Source: Norana najaformis
Taxonomy: Eukaryota > Annelida > Clitellata > Crassiclitellata > Hormogastridae
DNA: 64,000 nt
Direction of reading: 5' to 3'
NCBI GenBank assembly: GCA_964023275.1
Contig: OZ029927.1
Coordinates: forward strand, 20,512,762 to 20,576,761
Shown: one piece after another, positions 51,260 through 63,433 of the stretch
Layout: each line of letters begins with the position of its first letter
How positions within the stretch are numbered: position 1 is the first letter of the stretch
Program-made: the position numbers and the translations under genes
Notes under the pieces: generated by a model
What the model saw: only the letters and a program-made list of their open reading frames with translations
Told to the model about the DNA's origin: nothing
Databases searched by the model: none

Positions 51260-51264
51260 TCGAC

Positions 51265-52283
51265 CTTAATGGCTTCATATTTAGACCGAGAAAAGCCTCA
51301 ATTTCAATTACTAATTACGATCACCTGGATTGCGTAAGCCAGAAAATTCAGCCACTGCCTAGTCCTACATAGTTCACAGCTCTACTTTCAAGCTAAGCAA
51401 CAGCTTCAGTGAAAGAGAAGTGACTCTTCATATAATGCACCACTGCATTGATTAACTTCCTTTTTCGGCGCTAACTGTGTACTGAAATGCGCAGAGGCGT
51501 AACGTTTAGTAAGTTAAGCAAATTGAAGAATCAAACCGAATATCATTATTCCGTGTTATAATAGGTTTACCAAAAAAGAGAAGAAGCTCCTAAGCTAGTC
51601 CTGAGGGGCGGTCATTTGTTTGAGGTGCTACCGAATTTATTTTTCTTAGACTCGACATATAAGGACAAGTGACAAGTTCTCTCCCTCGCCGTCTGGTCTT
51701 CCCACTGAGAGTGAGCACGATTAATGTATTTATATTCTAGCTGAGTTGGCTAGGGTCACAAATGGAACCAAAATCCCGAAACAAATTTCTGACATGGCGG
51801 GGATTTGAACCTCCGAGCATACGATTAACAGCCCAGCAAGACAACCAACCACACCGGTTATCAAGAGAAACTATTAAATCCATGTTTCGTTGACTCGCCA
51901 CAAATGCCTTATGGATGACATATTTTAACACCAACTTAATCATCATGGTCGTACCCGATTTGCCTCGGCACAAGACTGAGCGCTGAATAGCTAATATAAC
52001 TGCTATAACTGCCGTAAAGGCCCCACCAAAACAGCCTACACATAAAAATTTTTATAGAATGGCGAAAGTAAACGCCGACAATCGAAATGCGATCTTTCCT
52101 GTCCATGACTTTTCATTATGCTAAATACCAATATGCAACAAACTGCAATGTAATACATTATTTATGTAGCCCCCTTCAGAGATCTGCACTCGGATGTTTC
52201 CAATTCTGCCCTGGTGAAACAGAAGTATATGACTTATGGCCGAAAGCTCCTTAAATAGCCGCCGGATCCACAAGGTAGGAAGC
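51265..52283. other. Gene D 3' flank, second part, with SINE relic
   Basis: It matches A and E flanks. A decayed tRNA-derived SINE (minus strand) lies at about 51664-51856, with its B-box intact (GGATTTGAACC on the plus strand) but its A-box damaged. No gene was seen. Confidence 0.5.
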
Positions 52284-52338
52284 AAGAGGAAGATCTTTCC
52301 ATATATATATTTGTATATATGGAAAGATCTTCCTCTTT
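52284..52338. repeat. Perfect palindrome at the unit D/E boundary
   Basis: The left arm AGAGGAAGATCTTTCC plus a TA run is mirrored by its complement GGAAAGATCTTCCTCT, about 23-bp arms with a short TA/TTTG centre. A third partial copy follows at 52352-52375. Confidence 0.85.
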
Positions 52339-54705
52339 CTCTGGAAAACATATGGAAAGATCTTCCTCTTGCTCTGGAATATATGTATATATATCTATAT
52401 ACATACAAGACATGGCGTTAACAGTGGTGCACCCAAAGGGACAACCAGTTCACCCTCAGCATGGGTTCTGTATGATTGAAGTGACAGTCACCCTTCCTCT
52501 TGCTCCCTTCTTTCTTTGTCGGATCGGTTCACGATCGAGGTAATAATCGTGAATGTAAATGTAGGTGGTTTTCTATAGCGACCGTATGGCCTCGACCCCA
52601 GTCATTTTCAATGAATTTGTCTGATGAGATCCTTCACCACCTTTTTGAATGGGCGTCACGTCATTTTAAGGTCCCGAGTACCGATACTGTATGTGGACGA
52701 TTTCGTATGGCAGCCGTTTAGACTCGACCCGGCTCCTATGAATAGATCGGCTCATATCGTTTACCACGCTTCAGTTTGAAACTCTGAATGGGTGCTGAGC
52801 AACTTTGAGGTCTCTGTGCACATACCATGGTAAATGTAAATGTACACTGTTTTCCACAGCTGCCGTGTGCCCCCACCCTGATCATTTTCATTGAATTCAT
52901 GGGGGTGAGATCCTTCACCACCGCTGCCTGTTTAAATGGGCACCACGCCATTAAATTTCCCCGTGCACGTAACAATAGGCCATCTTAGGCCAGGATCGTT
53001 CGTACATGGGCACCTAAATGATGTGACGCTAGATATTCAGAAGGACGGCGACGGTAAAGGGCCTTGAAAGATAAAATCGTTGAAGAGTTGAGGCTGTACT
53101 GTCGGTAAAATCGGCGTGTCAATGCCCAAAAGCCCAGAAGCTAGGCAAAACATATTCATCGTGAACAGATTAATTTTGGCTGACTTTATTTTAGTGCAGT
53201 TTGTACAGTTTCATTACGCACATCAGACGATGAGGGTCTAATGAAGTCAGATGTGTCAAACGGCAGCCAATCGTTTCAGCGCTCGCCTTACAACGGGGAA
53301 TGTGCAGGTTTGAGATTCCTCTGAAGGGGTCAATGAGTTTGGTCCTTGATAACAACCGTAATAATATTTTAATACCACCTAATAATAGTAATAATATGTA
53401 TTATGTATGCCTCGGGTAAACAAAGAATAATATTAATAAAAATTATAAATAATAATAATAATAGCAATAATAATAATATTTACATACATACATACATAAG
53501 TACACTATAAGCAAAAAGCATTCATGAAAACATAAGAAACATCCGCATCGAAGCCTCCTTTCGTTATGAGTGACTCGTGTAACCGGATGATGAATGACTG
53601 TTAATGTCAGGGATTTAAAAAAAATGATTAACTTCTTGGGTAGGGAACGCTTTCCCCATTTAAATGGACCTTGTTTACAAACTGAAATGGTATACCAAGA
53701 GAAAATTCAGTCCATCAACAAATTTTTTATAGGCCTGCCAAAAGAGTCAGCTATGACTAGGGACAGATGATGGATTATTCATAACTAGCCTTGTTCAATC
53801 ATACATGATGGATGCGGGTTCTTAGGTACAAGGATATGTTGGCTCGAGTGCATACACGACTACAGCAAACCCACAATTCGGAAATATTTCGTTACGGGTA
53901 TCTTTCTAGGTATATAAGTAAACAATTTCACATGACGAATACGGATTCGAAGCCTTTGCAAAGATTTCAAAGGTAAAATGCATATTATTCAATGTGCTAC
54001 AGTGCCATCCCCAACTAAGCTCAATAAGGAAGTAACAGTGCTCACTACAGGTCTATCTCTTTGTTGCATAACTCCAAATTCATGCAACACATTATAGTAT
54101 ATAAATGATAATGACCCTCTTACATTGGTTCATTCGTACGCGCTTCGACTACTGCAACTCCATCCCAAAGCAGCCTTACCCAAGTTCAGAATACATCAGC
54201 TTCATTCTATCCTCAACTGTTCCATAAACAGTGAAACAATGAACAGCTGTAACGTAGGCCTCAGTAAGTCCTGAGTACTGTGGAGCTTAACTGTGACCCA
54301 GCGGACAAATGATTTACGCATGTTAAAATCACGATGCTCAGGAATCAGATTCAACACCCGCATATGATAGCAGCAAAAAGCAAACGTGCTACATCCTGTT
54401 AATCGACGCTTACCAGATAGCCGTGTATAAACAGTGGTGACGTTAATTGACAGGGATAGGATATAGAAAGTACGTCAAATGCGCAAGGGAAATGAAAGCT
54501 ACTGTAATACTTTACTTATCGCGTAATTAATAGCCAGTGCTGGCCTATCTGCTATAACAGTGTTGCGTGTTAGACCGAAGTGGATATGTGACTAACCTAG
54601 TAATGTTCAAAGGACAGATACAGAATAAGAACAGCTTATGAATTCTTCATTCTGAAAAGAGTTCTCGCTTGTCCAGAGCTTCATTTACCTCAGTAACATC
54701 CAAGA
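52339..54705. other. 5' flank of gene E
   Basis: It is homologous to 25113-27181. It contains TAA-rich microsatellites near 53390-53475, TATATAAG at 53911-53918 (the TGACGTA partner is mutated to TGACGAA) and TATAAA at 54426. No gene of its own. Confidence 0.6.
54426..54431 (+). promoter_or_regulatory. Candidate TATA box of gene E
   Basis: TATAAA in CCGTGTATAAACAGTGG, 280 bases upstream of the start codon, followed by a CRE-like TGACGTTA. Confidence 0.4.
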
Positions 54706-57700
54706 ATGGAGCAATTGTTGTTGCGGTTGCTACTTGTTGCTTTTCTTGCGGGTAAATGAATACATTTCTTTGAAGTTCTTATTTGTAAAAACATTTTAGT
54801 AAATCAGTACTTATACTATGCAAGTTTTGAACTTCTACTTAGGATGTAGGCCTACAGTAATACTACATGTGGCATTTAAAACCACCGTCAGTAGTAAACA
54901 AAAGATCTGCAAGTATTATGGATGGATCATTCTGCCATTCAACTGAAACATACCATATGGTTTATATCCCTCTATGCCTAACACTGATATAAAGACGGTT
55001 ACAGCGACTGAGATATTTATGCGCATAGACTTTACATTGTGTGTATGATTTTCATTCCAGGAAGAAAAATTGTATCCCCGCCGAAAAAAATAACTTTAAT
55101 GGAAAATAATAGTTTTGATTCGACTTATTATTTAGGTTTTCTCTGGCTGAGTTTTCAAAATAAGGAAGTGCGCAAAAAGAGGCTAACGGGTACGATAATT
55201 TGTGATTTATATGTTATGTGATAATATTTTTTGTTCATGCAGGGTCATGGCTGTCATTGGATGAGGTGCAGTCGCAGAACATGCCTAAAGGAACATATAA
55301 CATATCTTTATGTTACAACGAAAGCTCTGGAAAGACTTGCTTTACGACATTTTTTGACAACAATACTCGCCCAGTGCGTAAGAATTTTACAGCTGCCAAG
55401 GACTGGTGTAAAACCAATGTCCCCAACTCCTCTTTAATCATCATCAATAGCATAGAAGACCAACGAACTGTCGAGAGCTTTATCGGAAGACAATCATTGG
55501 TGAATGAGACAATCCTTACGGACGCACGAAGGCTCTCGGCAAGACAATGGTCATGGGCAAATGGCCACCAAAACATACCAAGAGGTAATAATAGGGAAGT
55601 TTTTTAGTTGAGCACATCGCTTACTTCATGTGGATTGCCAAAATTTGGCGTCATTATAATTTACTTCTTGAATGCATTTATCCTAACGTATGAGTATTGA
55701 CTTATTTCTTTTTGAAAATACTGAGTATCTTTAGTTCCAATTGGCGGTCGATTTTGCAAAATGTTGTGAAAATAAAACTTTGTTTAAATCCTCTCCATTC
55801 CTAATTTCACAGTTTAAATAGGCGATATGAACCACCGATGTCAAAAACTGCTTCTTAAATTATTGTCGGTCGGCCAACATACTTTGCTAATACTCGCTTA
55901 GTGTCTTTCAGGGTTCAACAGAGGACAAGTACAGAATCATGATGCAGCTGCCGTGTTATTTGAGGCTGGACCAAAACTGGTCTACGGTGTTGGTGACTTT
56001 GACCTCGTGCGCCATTATATTTGCGAATATTCAGGTAAATGAATTTGAAGCCAAACATAACTCATTGTTCATCTTATTGTATGCATCACAACTGGTAGTC
56101 GCAGATATAAGATAATATTATTAGTAGTAACTAACACTAACTGCCCTATATGATTATGTTATAAATAAAATTGAAAAATCTATTTATATCTCGCCAGTAT
56201 ATTATAAATTCACAAGAAAAGCTTCGTTTGCAAATAGAGAAAAGAATAAGTGAAGGGTGCACAAACATCATTAGGCGTAAGTCACTAGGTATACGTGCAT
56301 GTGAAAGTAACTTCCGTTGAATCTTTCAATTATCTTAAAATCGCTCAAAATTTTGTTGCAAAGTCAACGTACAATGTTTGTAAGATGAGCTATGATGCAT
56401 TTCGGATGCGTACTCGTGATTTGAAGTCATGGGCAAAGCTAGGTTAAAGTGTGCCAATGTGTTAGTCTGCACGTTATTCCGCCGAGTTTATGTTGCGTGC
56501 ACGTTCTGTGTAATCCTCGAAATTCATCCATGCAAATGAAAGAAACAAAGCGAAAGATCTTTAATCGCGCGGACGGCATTAATTTAATTGGATATTAATT
56601 TTCGTACAAGAACAGAGATAAGCTATAAGTTCTATTGTAGACTCGAAACGAAACTTCAGCTTCCAACAAAACAACAGGTATTACGTCTTAAGTCAAAGTA
56701 CTGCCACTTGGTATGATGCCCGAAATGAATGCTTACAATTGGGAGGAGACTTGGCTTCTCTTACGGATCTCGGAAGGATTAATGCAAGCTCATGGCTGAG
56801 AGATGGCAATTATAATTGGATAGGACTTTATCGAAATGAGTGGATTTGGAGCAGCAATGGTAAGATATATTCCCACAATCTATTGCTAGAGGATACATGG
56901 TGGCACGTAATAGACATACGTGTCCCTTAGTTTGCTGACTAATGCATATGTAAACATGCGATTGAATCGTCTCGATTATCAGTTTCTCTAATTTTTCTTC
57001 GTTCTAGCTTAAGTTTACCTCTTTCGTCTTTCTTTCACAGCTTCAACAACTGGAATCTATTATCAGCCCGTATATCGGCTTAAGAAGAAAGTTGTAGACG
57101 TAGACCTACGCATTTCTAAACTTCCAACTGATAACACATAGGCTAATATTCTGCCAAAATGTTTACTCCTAACATTACATAAAAATTTCATTGACAATCG
57201 AATAGGAAAATAATCAAGTGTGAAAATGCAACCGTACTTGTTGTGTTAGCGTTATGGTTTTCAATAGAACAACAAATCTGTGCAATCACTCATAAGGTGT
57301 AAGCCACTAGGGTAACATCACTGTATCATATAATTTAATAATGCGTACCAAAATTCTCTCCATCTTACAGTTAGCGGCTTACTACTTCTAGTTTACTGTC
57401 AGTACTGCATGGAACAGAAGACAACAAAATTGCGAACAGATTAAAACTATAAGCTCAGACAAAAACAAAAAATCTTTATGAAAGAATAGATGACTGAAAA
57501 CGATCTTCAAAAACCCTTTTCTGATTGTTTTTGTAAAATTAGGCGCTGCAGTCAATTATACAAATTGGGCATATGGCTATCCCGATGATCCTGCCGAAAA
57601 ACAATGCATCTGCCTTAGCCCAATGTGCAGCAGAAGTAGCAATGGACACATATGTAAAAGACATGATGACCGCGAATGGTGGACTTGCAACTGCAGCATC

Positions 57701-60700
57701 AGTTACGCAATTGTCTGCCAAACAGGTTTGTTCTACGGAATAACTGTATCTTACTATTTACTTTTTCTGACTAAAACCAGTATTGAGTCTTCGGTGTGGT
57801 TCATGGAGTTCCAGTTTATCAAAGTTTCGCCCAGACCCGAATTTGATGTGTCAAAATGTATGTATGTAGAGAAACATTATAAAGTCTGTGTGTGCATCCA
57901 TAGCGCGTCTGTAAGAATATATGTGTGTATGCACGCATATATGTATGTACGTACGTATGTATATACGCATGCATGCATGTATATTTGCATGTATGTATCT
58001 ATGTATGTATGTACGTATGCATGTATGTATGTGTGTTTGTATGTATGTACGACTTGCGCGTTTGTATATAAGCATGTATGCATGCATGTACGTGAGTGTG
58101 TATATATACGCACATGTAAGTAAGTATCTGGTTATTTGTATATCATTGTTTAAGAGCTTTACAAGTCGCCAAATTACTTAAGATATTAGGTCATCTGATG
58201 AGTTTATAAATGCCTTTCGATAAATAGATCGAAACCTTCCCAAGTCCAGCTGTATGTGTAAGTCTAATAGTCTGGAAAATTATGTTATGACTATTTATGC
58301 TAGAAGGGTAGCAGACAGAAACTGCGTGGTGTTGAAAAAGCTTTCATTGTCACATACCGCAAGAGAATTTTGTCTAATTACTTTAAAAGTCCGTAATATT
58401 GTCTGGCTATAGGTTGCAACAACTGTGCTTTGCTACCCCACAATTGGTATCGAAGAAAGTTTAAGTTGCATTAGTATGTAGTATTTTCATACATTAATTT
58501 TAACAGGGCATTTATCATGTCAATAATCCCGGTAAACCTTCCATGGATGGTAGCACTTTAACTGTTTCTTGCAGAAGAAAAATCGGATACATCGACTTCA
58601 GCAGCTGCCTCCTTTTCTCTTCAATCAGCTACCACTTCCCGTCGTTTATCGTCGTCATCATTTAAAGTGACTAGTACTACTACAACCCGTACAACTACCA
58701 AGACTATCACAACCCCTACAACTACCAAGACTACTACAACTCCTACAACTTCAAAGACAACAATAAGCCCTATAACTGACAAGACTGGTTCAGCCACTTC
58801 AACGACTAGCAAATCACCATTAAATTCGTCTGAGGTCCAAACAACTGTTATTGCGCAGGAAGCGTCATCCTCAAAAGGTATTGGATGATTATCGAAATTG
58901 CCTACGCTTTTCTCGTCGCCTTTTTTATTATTTATAAACAGGGCTTCTAATTCCCAATATCGAAGATCGTGGCAATAAGACAATAAATATTATCGAAAGC
59001 AGAGCCGTAGTATTGCTGGTCCCCGATAAAACTACAGTTCCACATACAAGAGGACCACACTTCGGAAATGTTTCTAACGAGGCGTATAAAGAAGCGTATG
59101 CGGTGAAATTTGAAATTCTTCGTCGAGCTGTGCAAGTCGTTGGCGAAGGCTTTTTATGCCGTTGTTGGTTTGCTTTCGTTAAGTTTATGTGTAGGTCAAA
59201 TGATCCTCCATTCATTTGATTCCACTCCAAGGTGAATTAAAATAACAATGAACACTCATCTGTTCCAACATTCTTCCTCTGCTTTACCCTATAATTACAG
59301 CCTTATTTTGACCGTTCAAATAATAAAAAAAAACTTTTCTCTTAAAACATTCTTCCTTTTCATTACTGTCTATCACTTTACCATAACTGCAAGGTTCTGT
59401 CCAATAAATTGAATTTTCAATGTGATTTTGCTTAGAAGCAACCATCGTTGCGCATTGCGATAACGGATCTATAAAAGTTTCCGGATTAAATCAGAATAGA
59501 ACAACAGTCGTATTTTATCTGGTAATGAGAAAATACTTAAGGATCCATATAAATGCCAGCATAGTATGTTATTGTACGGTATATTATTTTATTACAGTGT
59601 AATGCATGGCGTTGCATTGTATTGTTCTATATTGCACTTTTGAACATCACATCATTCCATATTAACACACACACACATTACATTAAGCTACACCTGCTCT
59701 GCTCTAAAGAACATATGGTCGGCTACGTTGCATTTCACTTTCTGCTGTAATGCTATGCGCTGCATTACAAAGGATGTGTTTCAATATTTTTCTAGGACTG
59801 TTCGACTTGTTCACCATAAAAGAAATTTTCATCATCGTTTTGTTATTCGTCGCAGTTGTTTTCATTGTCGTAGCTGTATTGCTGGTCCTCCGAAAGCGCA
59901 AATAGTAAGTAGTTACAATCGCTGAAATTCGTATTTTGCGTAAATTTTTCTAAGTTTTAAACGGTTATTGAATTCAAAACAGTGGTCCTTGTTCAGTATT
60001 TGCCGAGGACAAATATTACTCACCTAATTCTTAGTCCTTCCTCTGCTGTTCTGAACATCGGCGACGCAGATTTTCCGCTGTGCTGTTCTTACTGTAGTAA
60101 AGCTTTTTTGCCTGCGTAGATTTCAATCCAAACACAGAATTCGCCTCCTTTAACCTCGTTAGGTATAGGGTGAAGCTCTCCGTTGAAACCTGTAACTTGT
60201 TTCAGCATGCAGCTTGTAACGCAGATTAGCCCAGAAGCTAAAATTCTCTTGTTGCAATTTTTTACCAATCGGATAAATGCTCTAAATTCTTACTTATCAG
60301 TCATTGTTTAAACGTTGGAAGAGGGAAAATACCACTGAAAGAATTAGAGTTTTATGTTTCTACAAATCAACAAAATTCCCTATTTGCTAACTTATCGAAT
60401 CACATGCAGCGAAGGCGAATGTCTACACACAAAACTAGTAATATAACGAGTTGTATGATTATGAACCACATCATTAACCGTAACAAGAATATACTCGCTT
60501 CCCCCAGTGAGGGTCCACGTTCTTTGGGCCACAGTGGAAAGAAATATTTATGCCCTTCTCACGACCTGCTGCCACTCTGCAATTCATATTTTATGTAGTG
60601 CTAGAGAGAATGAAGAATCGTCCTTGAACTTGAAGAAGACTAATCAACAAACTGATCCGGCCTCATCTGTTTACGAAACCCTGGTTCCTCACAATGGACC

Positions 60701-60851
60701 GTCAGATGGTACTGTTCCGCCCGATAACACTATCTACGCCAAGTTGGAAATGACTCCATGGTCCACGCCTTCCAACAATACCATCTACGCCAACGTTCAG
60801 CCCCCAGGCGAGCCGGTGAACTGGGCAAAAGCGTCGTCTACGCCGATCTAG
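54706..60851 (+). CDS. Gene E: two-CTLD, mucin-stalk, single-pass receptor with ITIM tail (short form)
   Basis: Exons: 54706-54751, 55243-55584, 55912-56034, 56641-56859, 57543-57725, 58575-58877, 59796-59904, 60599-60851. Total 1578 nt, 525 aa. Layout as in B: signal peptide MEQLLLRLLLVAFLAG, CTLD1 16-170, CTLD2 171-304 (WIGL, YPDD, TCNC...IVC), stalk 305-405, TM with RKRK, tail 442-525 with SVYETL, TIYAKL and TIYANV. It is the closest paralogue of B, yet both second CTLD exons differ at many residues. CTLD1b reads AAAVLFEAG where B, C and D have a Cys (AC-V). CTLD2b reads GHICKRHDDREWW where B has GHVFETLDKSKWW. An inhibitory-type surface receptor is inferred from architecture. Confidence 0.85.
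57905..58118. repeat. (TGTA)n microsatellite in intron 5 of gene E
   Basis: Degenerate TGTA/CATG repeats, nearly the same as in gene B. Confidence 0.9.
59003..59225 (+). pseudogene. Broken alternative transmembrane exon of gene E
   Basis: Equivalent to 17191-17419. The TM frame now holds a TAG at the start (AGCCGTAG) and a TGA in the middle (GCGGTGAAATTTG). The other frame is still open to a stop at 59217-59219. Confidence 0.4.
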
Positions 60852-61270
60852 ACTTTTCGCAAAAGTTGAGCAAAAGCCAAAGAATGTTGGCAAAATAGCT
60901 GCCTGCCTCAGCACAATTTATTCCACGCCCTGCGAGCCGTCCACTTCATACATCAACACAGTGTATGCAGAACCCTTCAGTCCAGAGAAACCAACTATAA
61001 CAACTGGACCTGTCTTCACCAAGAATGCAGTTGCTGATCAACAAGATCCTTGACTTCAGAAATCCCATTACACGATCCCACTGTGGTTCATTCAGCATCT
61101 ATAATAAGCCAAGAAAAGCATCTACACAAACGAGCAAAGGAGTTCAGGATGCGGGTCGTAATAATCTAAAAGCGAATACAGTAAAACATCCAGCAACAAC
61201 TAGAGGCAGTGGTCCACAGGACGAAAATGCAATTTATGCAGAGCCATGCAAACTGAAAAAGTCGCCTTAA
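60852..61270 (+). pseudogene. Frameshifted remainder of the gene E tail
   Basis: It parallels the B remnant: the -1 frame resumes SVVYADLDF, then breaks. The last frame ends NKPRKASTQTSK...AIYAEPCKLKKSP at 61270. Confidence 0.7.
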
Positions 61271-63236
61271 CTCTTGTATACAACTCATTATTTGCCGGCC
61301 TGTCTTTGGTGCACCATCGTTTGACCAAAATCCTTTCAAGAACATGTCTCGACCATTATGCATGTGTGCATCGATACACTTAATATAGCGCCTTTTAGAG
61401 TCTCTCTAGAGCCCTGCATACATGGCTACCTAACTGATCTAAATACGTGCGTATCAGGGTTGTTTAAGCACGCTTGATGAGCGGAGTATAATGCAACAGT
61501 ATTTATGTACAACAGAAGACATTAAAGTACAACGCAGGAGACGGCAATATGATCTCGAATTGATGTACAGGAACGAGGCGCCTGCATTCACCAAACTTCC
61601 ACTGTTAGCATAAATATTTGTCATAGATGAATATCGTATATCATGTACTGGTTCTTATATTCTGATGCAATTTATAATATCATATAATGAGACTCCTTTT
61701 AGTCGATGACAGTAAACCACTTCATGTTATCCTAATATCATTAATCGGGAATTTTAAATATTCGACGAATTTGTGATTGCATGCACTTTTATCTGGTTAC
61801 AATTAGGAAAGAAAAAACTGAAGTTGTCTTTCTATCTAATGCTTCAATTAACGTCTGTAAAATACTGAGGTGTTGCCTTAAATATAGAGCTTACTACAAA
61901 ATAGACTTTGGGTTATATGCAATTACAGAAACCTATGATATAAATGTAATTCTAAATCTCAGAAATTTCTCCGCGCCACGCAACAGCGGCATCAGAGAGA
62001 CCAGATTAAATACAGACGCTATACCTAATCTAATCTAGTGACTTCTATAGCGCCGTTATCATAATGCTCAAGGTATCAATCGATGTTCGGTTCAAGTCAA
62101 AATCGCAGGAAAAATATCATTTAATTTTGGAGAAGCCGGATCGAATATCTTTAAAAAAGCCGGAGAATAGCCAGGTTATTTCGTAAAATATGTAACAAGG
62201 GGCAGGTGACTGTTCACTTCTGACATTAAGCGCTGAACATGTAATTATTCATGCATCAATATGGGCCTATAATTATGCATGAATATAGTTATGGAGTGCC
62301 TTTATTCTAAGCAAATTTCACTCCTAACCTTCCTCCTCGACGTCTCAGATTCATGAAAGGTTATCCAAGTATTACCGTTTACATTGTTGGAGAGTTGTGA
62401 TTTCTAATGTCATGTTGTGACACAGTTAATCAAATAGTAAGTCAATCATAGGCGTGATTTTCCAGGGCACCGGAGTACCCTACCTAACCCTACTTTTAGA
62501 CCATACCCCGTACTTTTTCAAACTGATAATAAACAACGCTCTTAAACTTTATTCTGAGCCTGATGAACCTGAACTCCTAAAGCGCTGATGTCACTGAATC
62601 TCCAAGACTGCCAAGACGAGTTTTATAGCAGTTACTCGTTTAAAACTTTAATGGTCGAGACATGTTCTTGAAAGGATTTTGGTCGAAACAGCTCATCTTC
62701 ATAACTTTGCCGGATCCTTCAACCCACAATAATCAAAGCTCTCACCATAGTGTATATATACACACGTTCGTCTCATTGCCCTAATGTCAAGTTTATCGTG
62801 TTCAAGTTTAATGCCTATATAGTTTACATGTGCAATACAAAAAAGATGAGCGTATCGTATCTAATATTGGGGTTGGTTGCTTTGTATTGTCAGTTGCATC
62901 ATAATTCTCTACAATGAATCGCAGAAAAATCAACTAAACGTAAGAAACGATAAATAATAATAAGTAAGAAACAACACTGTGCAAGTCTGAATATTCATCA
63001 GCTTTTGAATTATTTCAGATATTAAGGAAAAATTAAAAACAGCCACAACGAACAACTCTCCTGAGAGAACTAATAAAAATGCATTTTCACATATCGATCC
63101 ACATAAATTCATTTTTAGGCCGAGAAAAGCCTCAATTTCAATTATTCAAAAAGCGAATAAGCTCCTAAGCTAACCCTGAGGTGGAGTCATTTGTCTGAAG
63201 AGTTACAGCATTAATTTTTCTTAGACTCGACATATA
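61271..63236. other. 3' flank of gene E, no gene
   Basis: Near-duplicate of 19444-21392, with ATTAAA at 61521-61526. A short segment near 62650-62680 repeats, in reverse complement, part of the sequence near 61335-61357 (TGGTCGAGACATGTTCTTG). Confidence 0.6.
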
Positions 63237-63433
63237 AGGATAAGTGGCAAGTTCTCTTTCTCGCCGTCTGGTCTTCCGACTGAGACTGTGCACGATTACC
63301 GTATTTATATTCTAGCTGGTTAGCGTCGCAAGTGGAGCTGAAATGTCGAAACAAATTGCTGCTCTGGCATGGATTTGAACCTCCGAGCTCACGATTAACA
63401 GTCCAGCACCCTAAATAGACTATCGCGCACCAC
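63237..63433 (-). repeat. tRNA-derived SINE, gene E flank
   Basis: Copy of the SINE at 21393-21592 with a small deletion in the tRNA-like head (CCCTAAATAGACTATCGCG). Confidence 0.55.
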
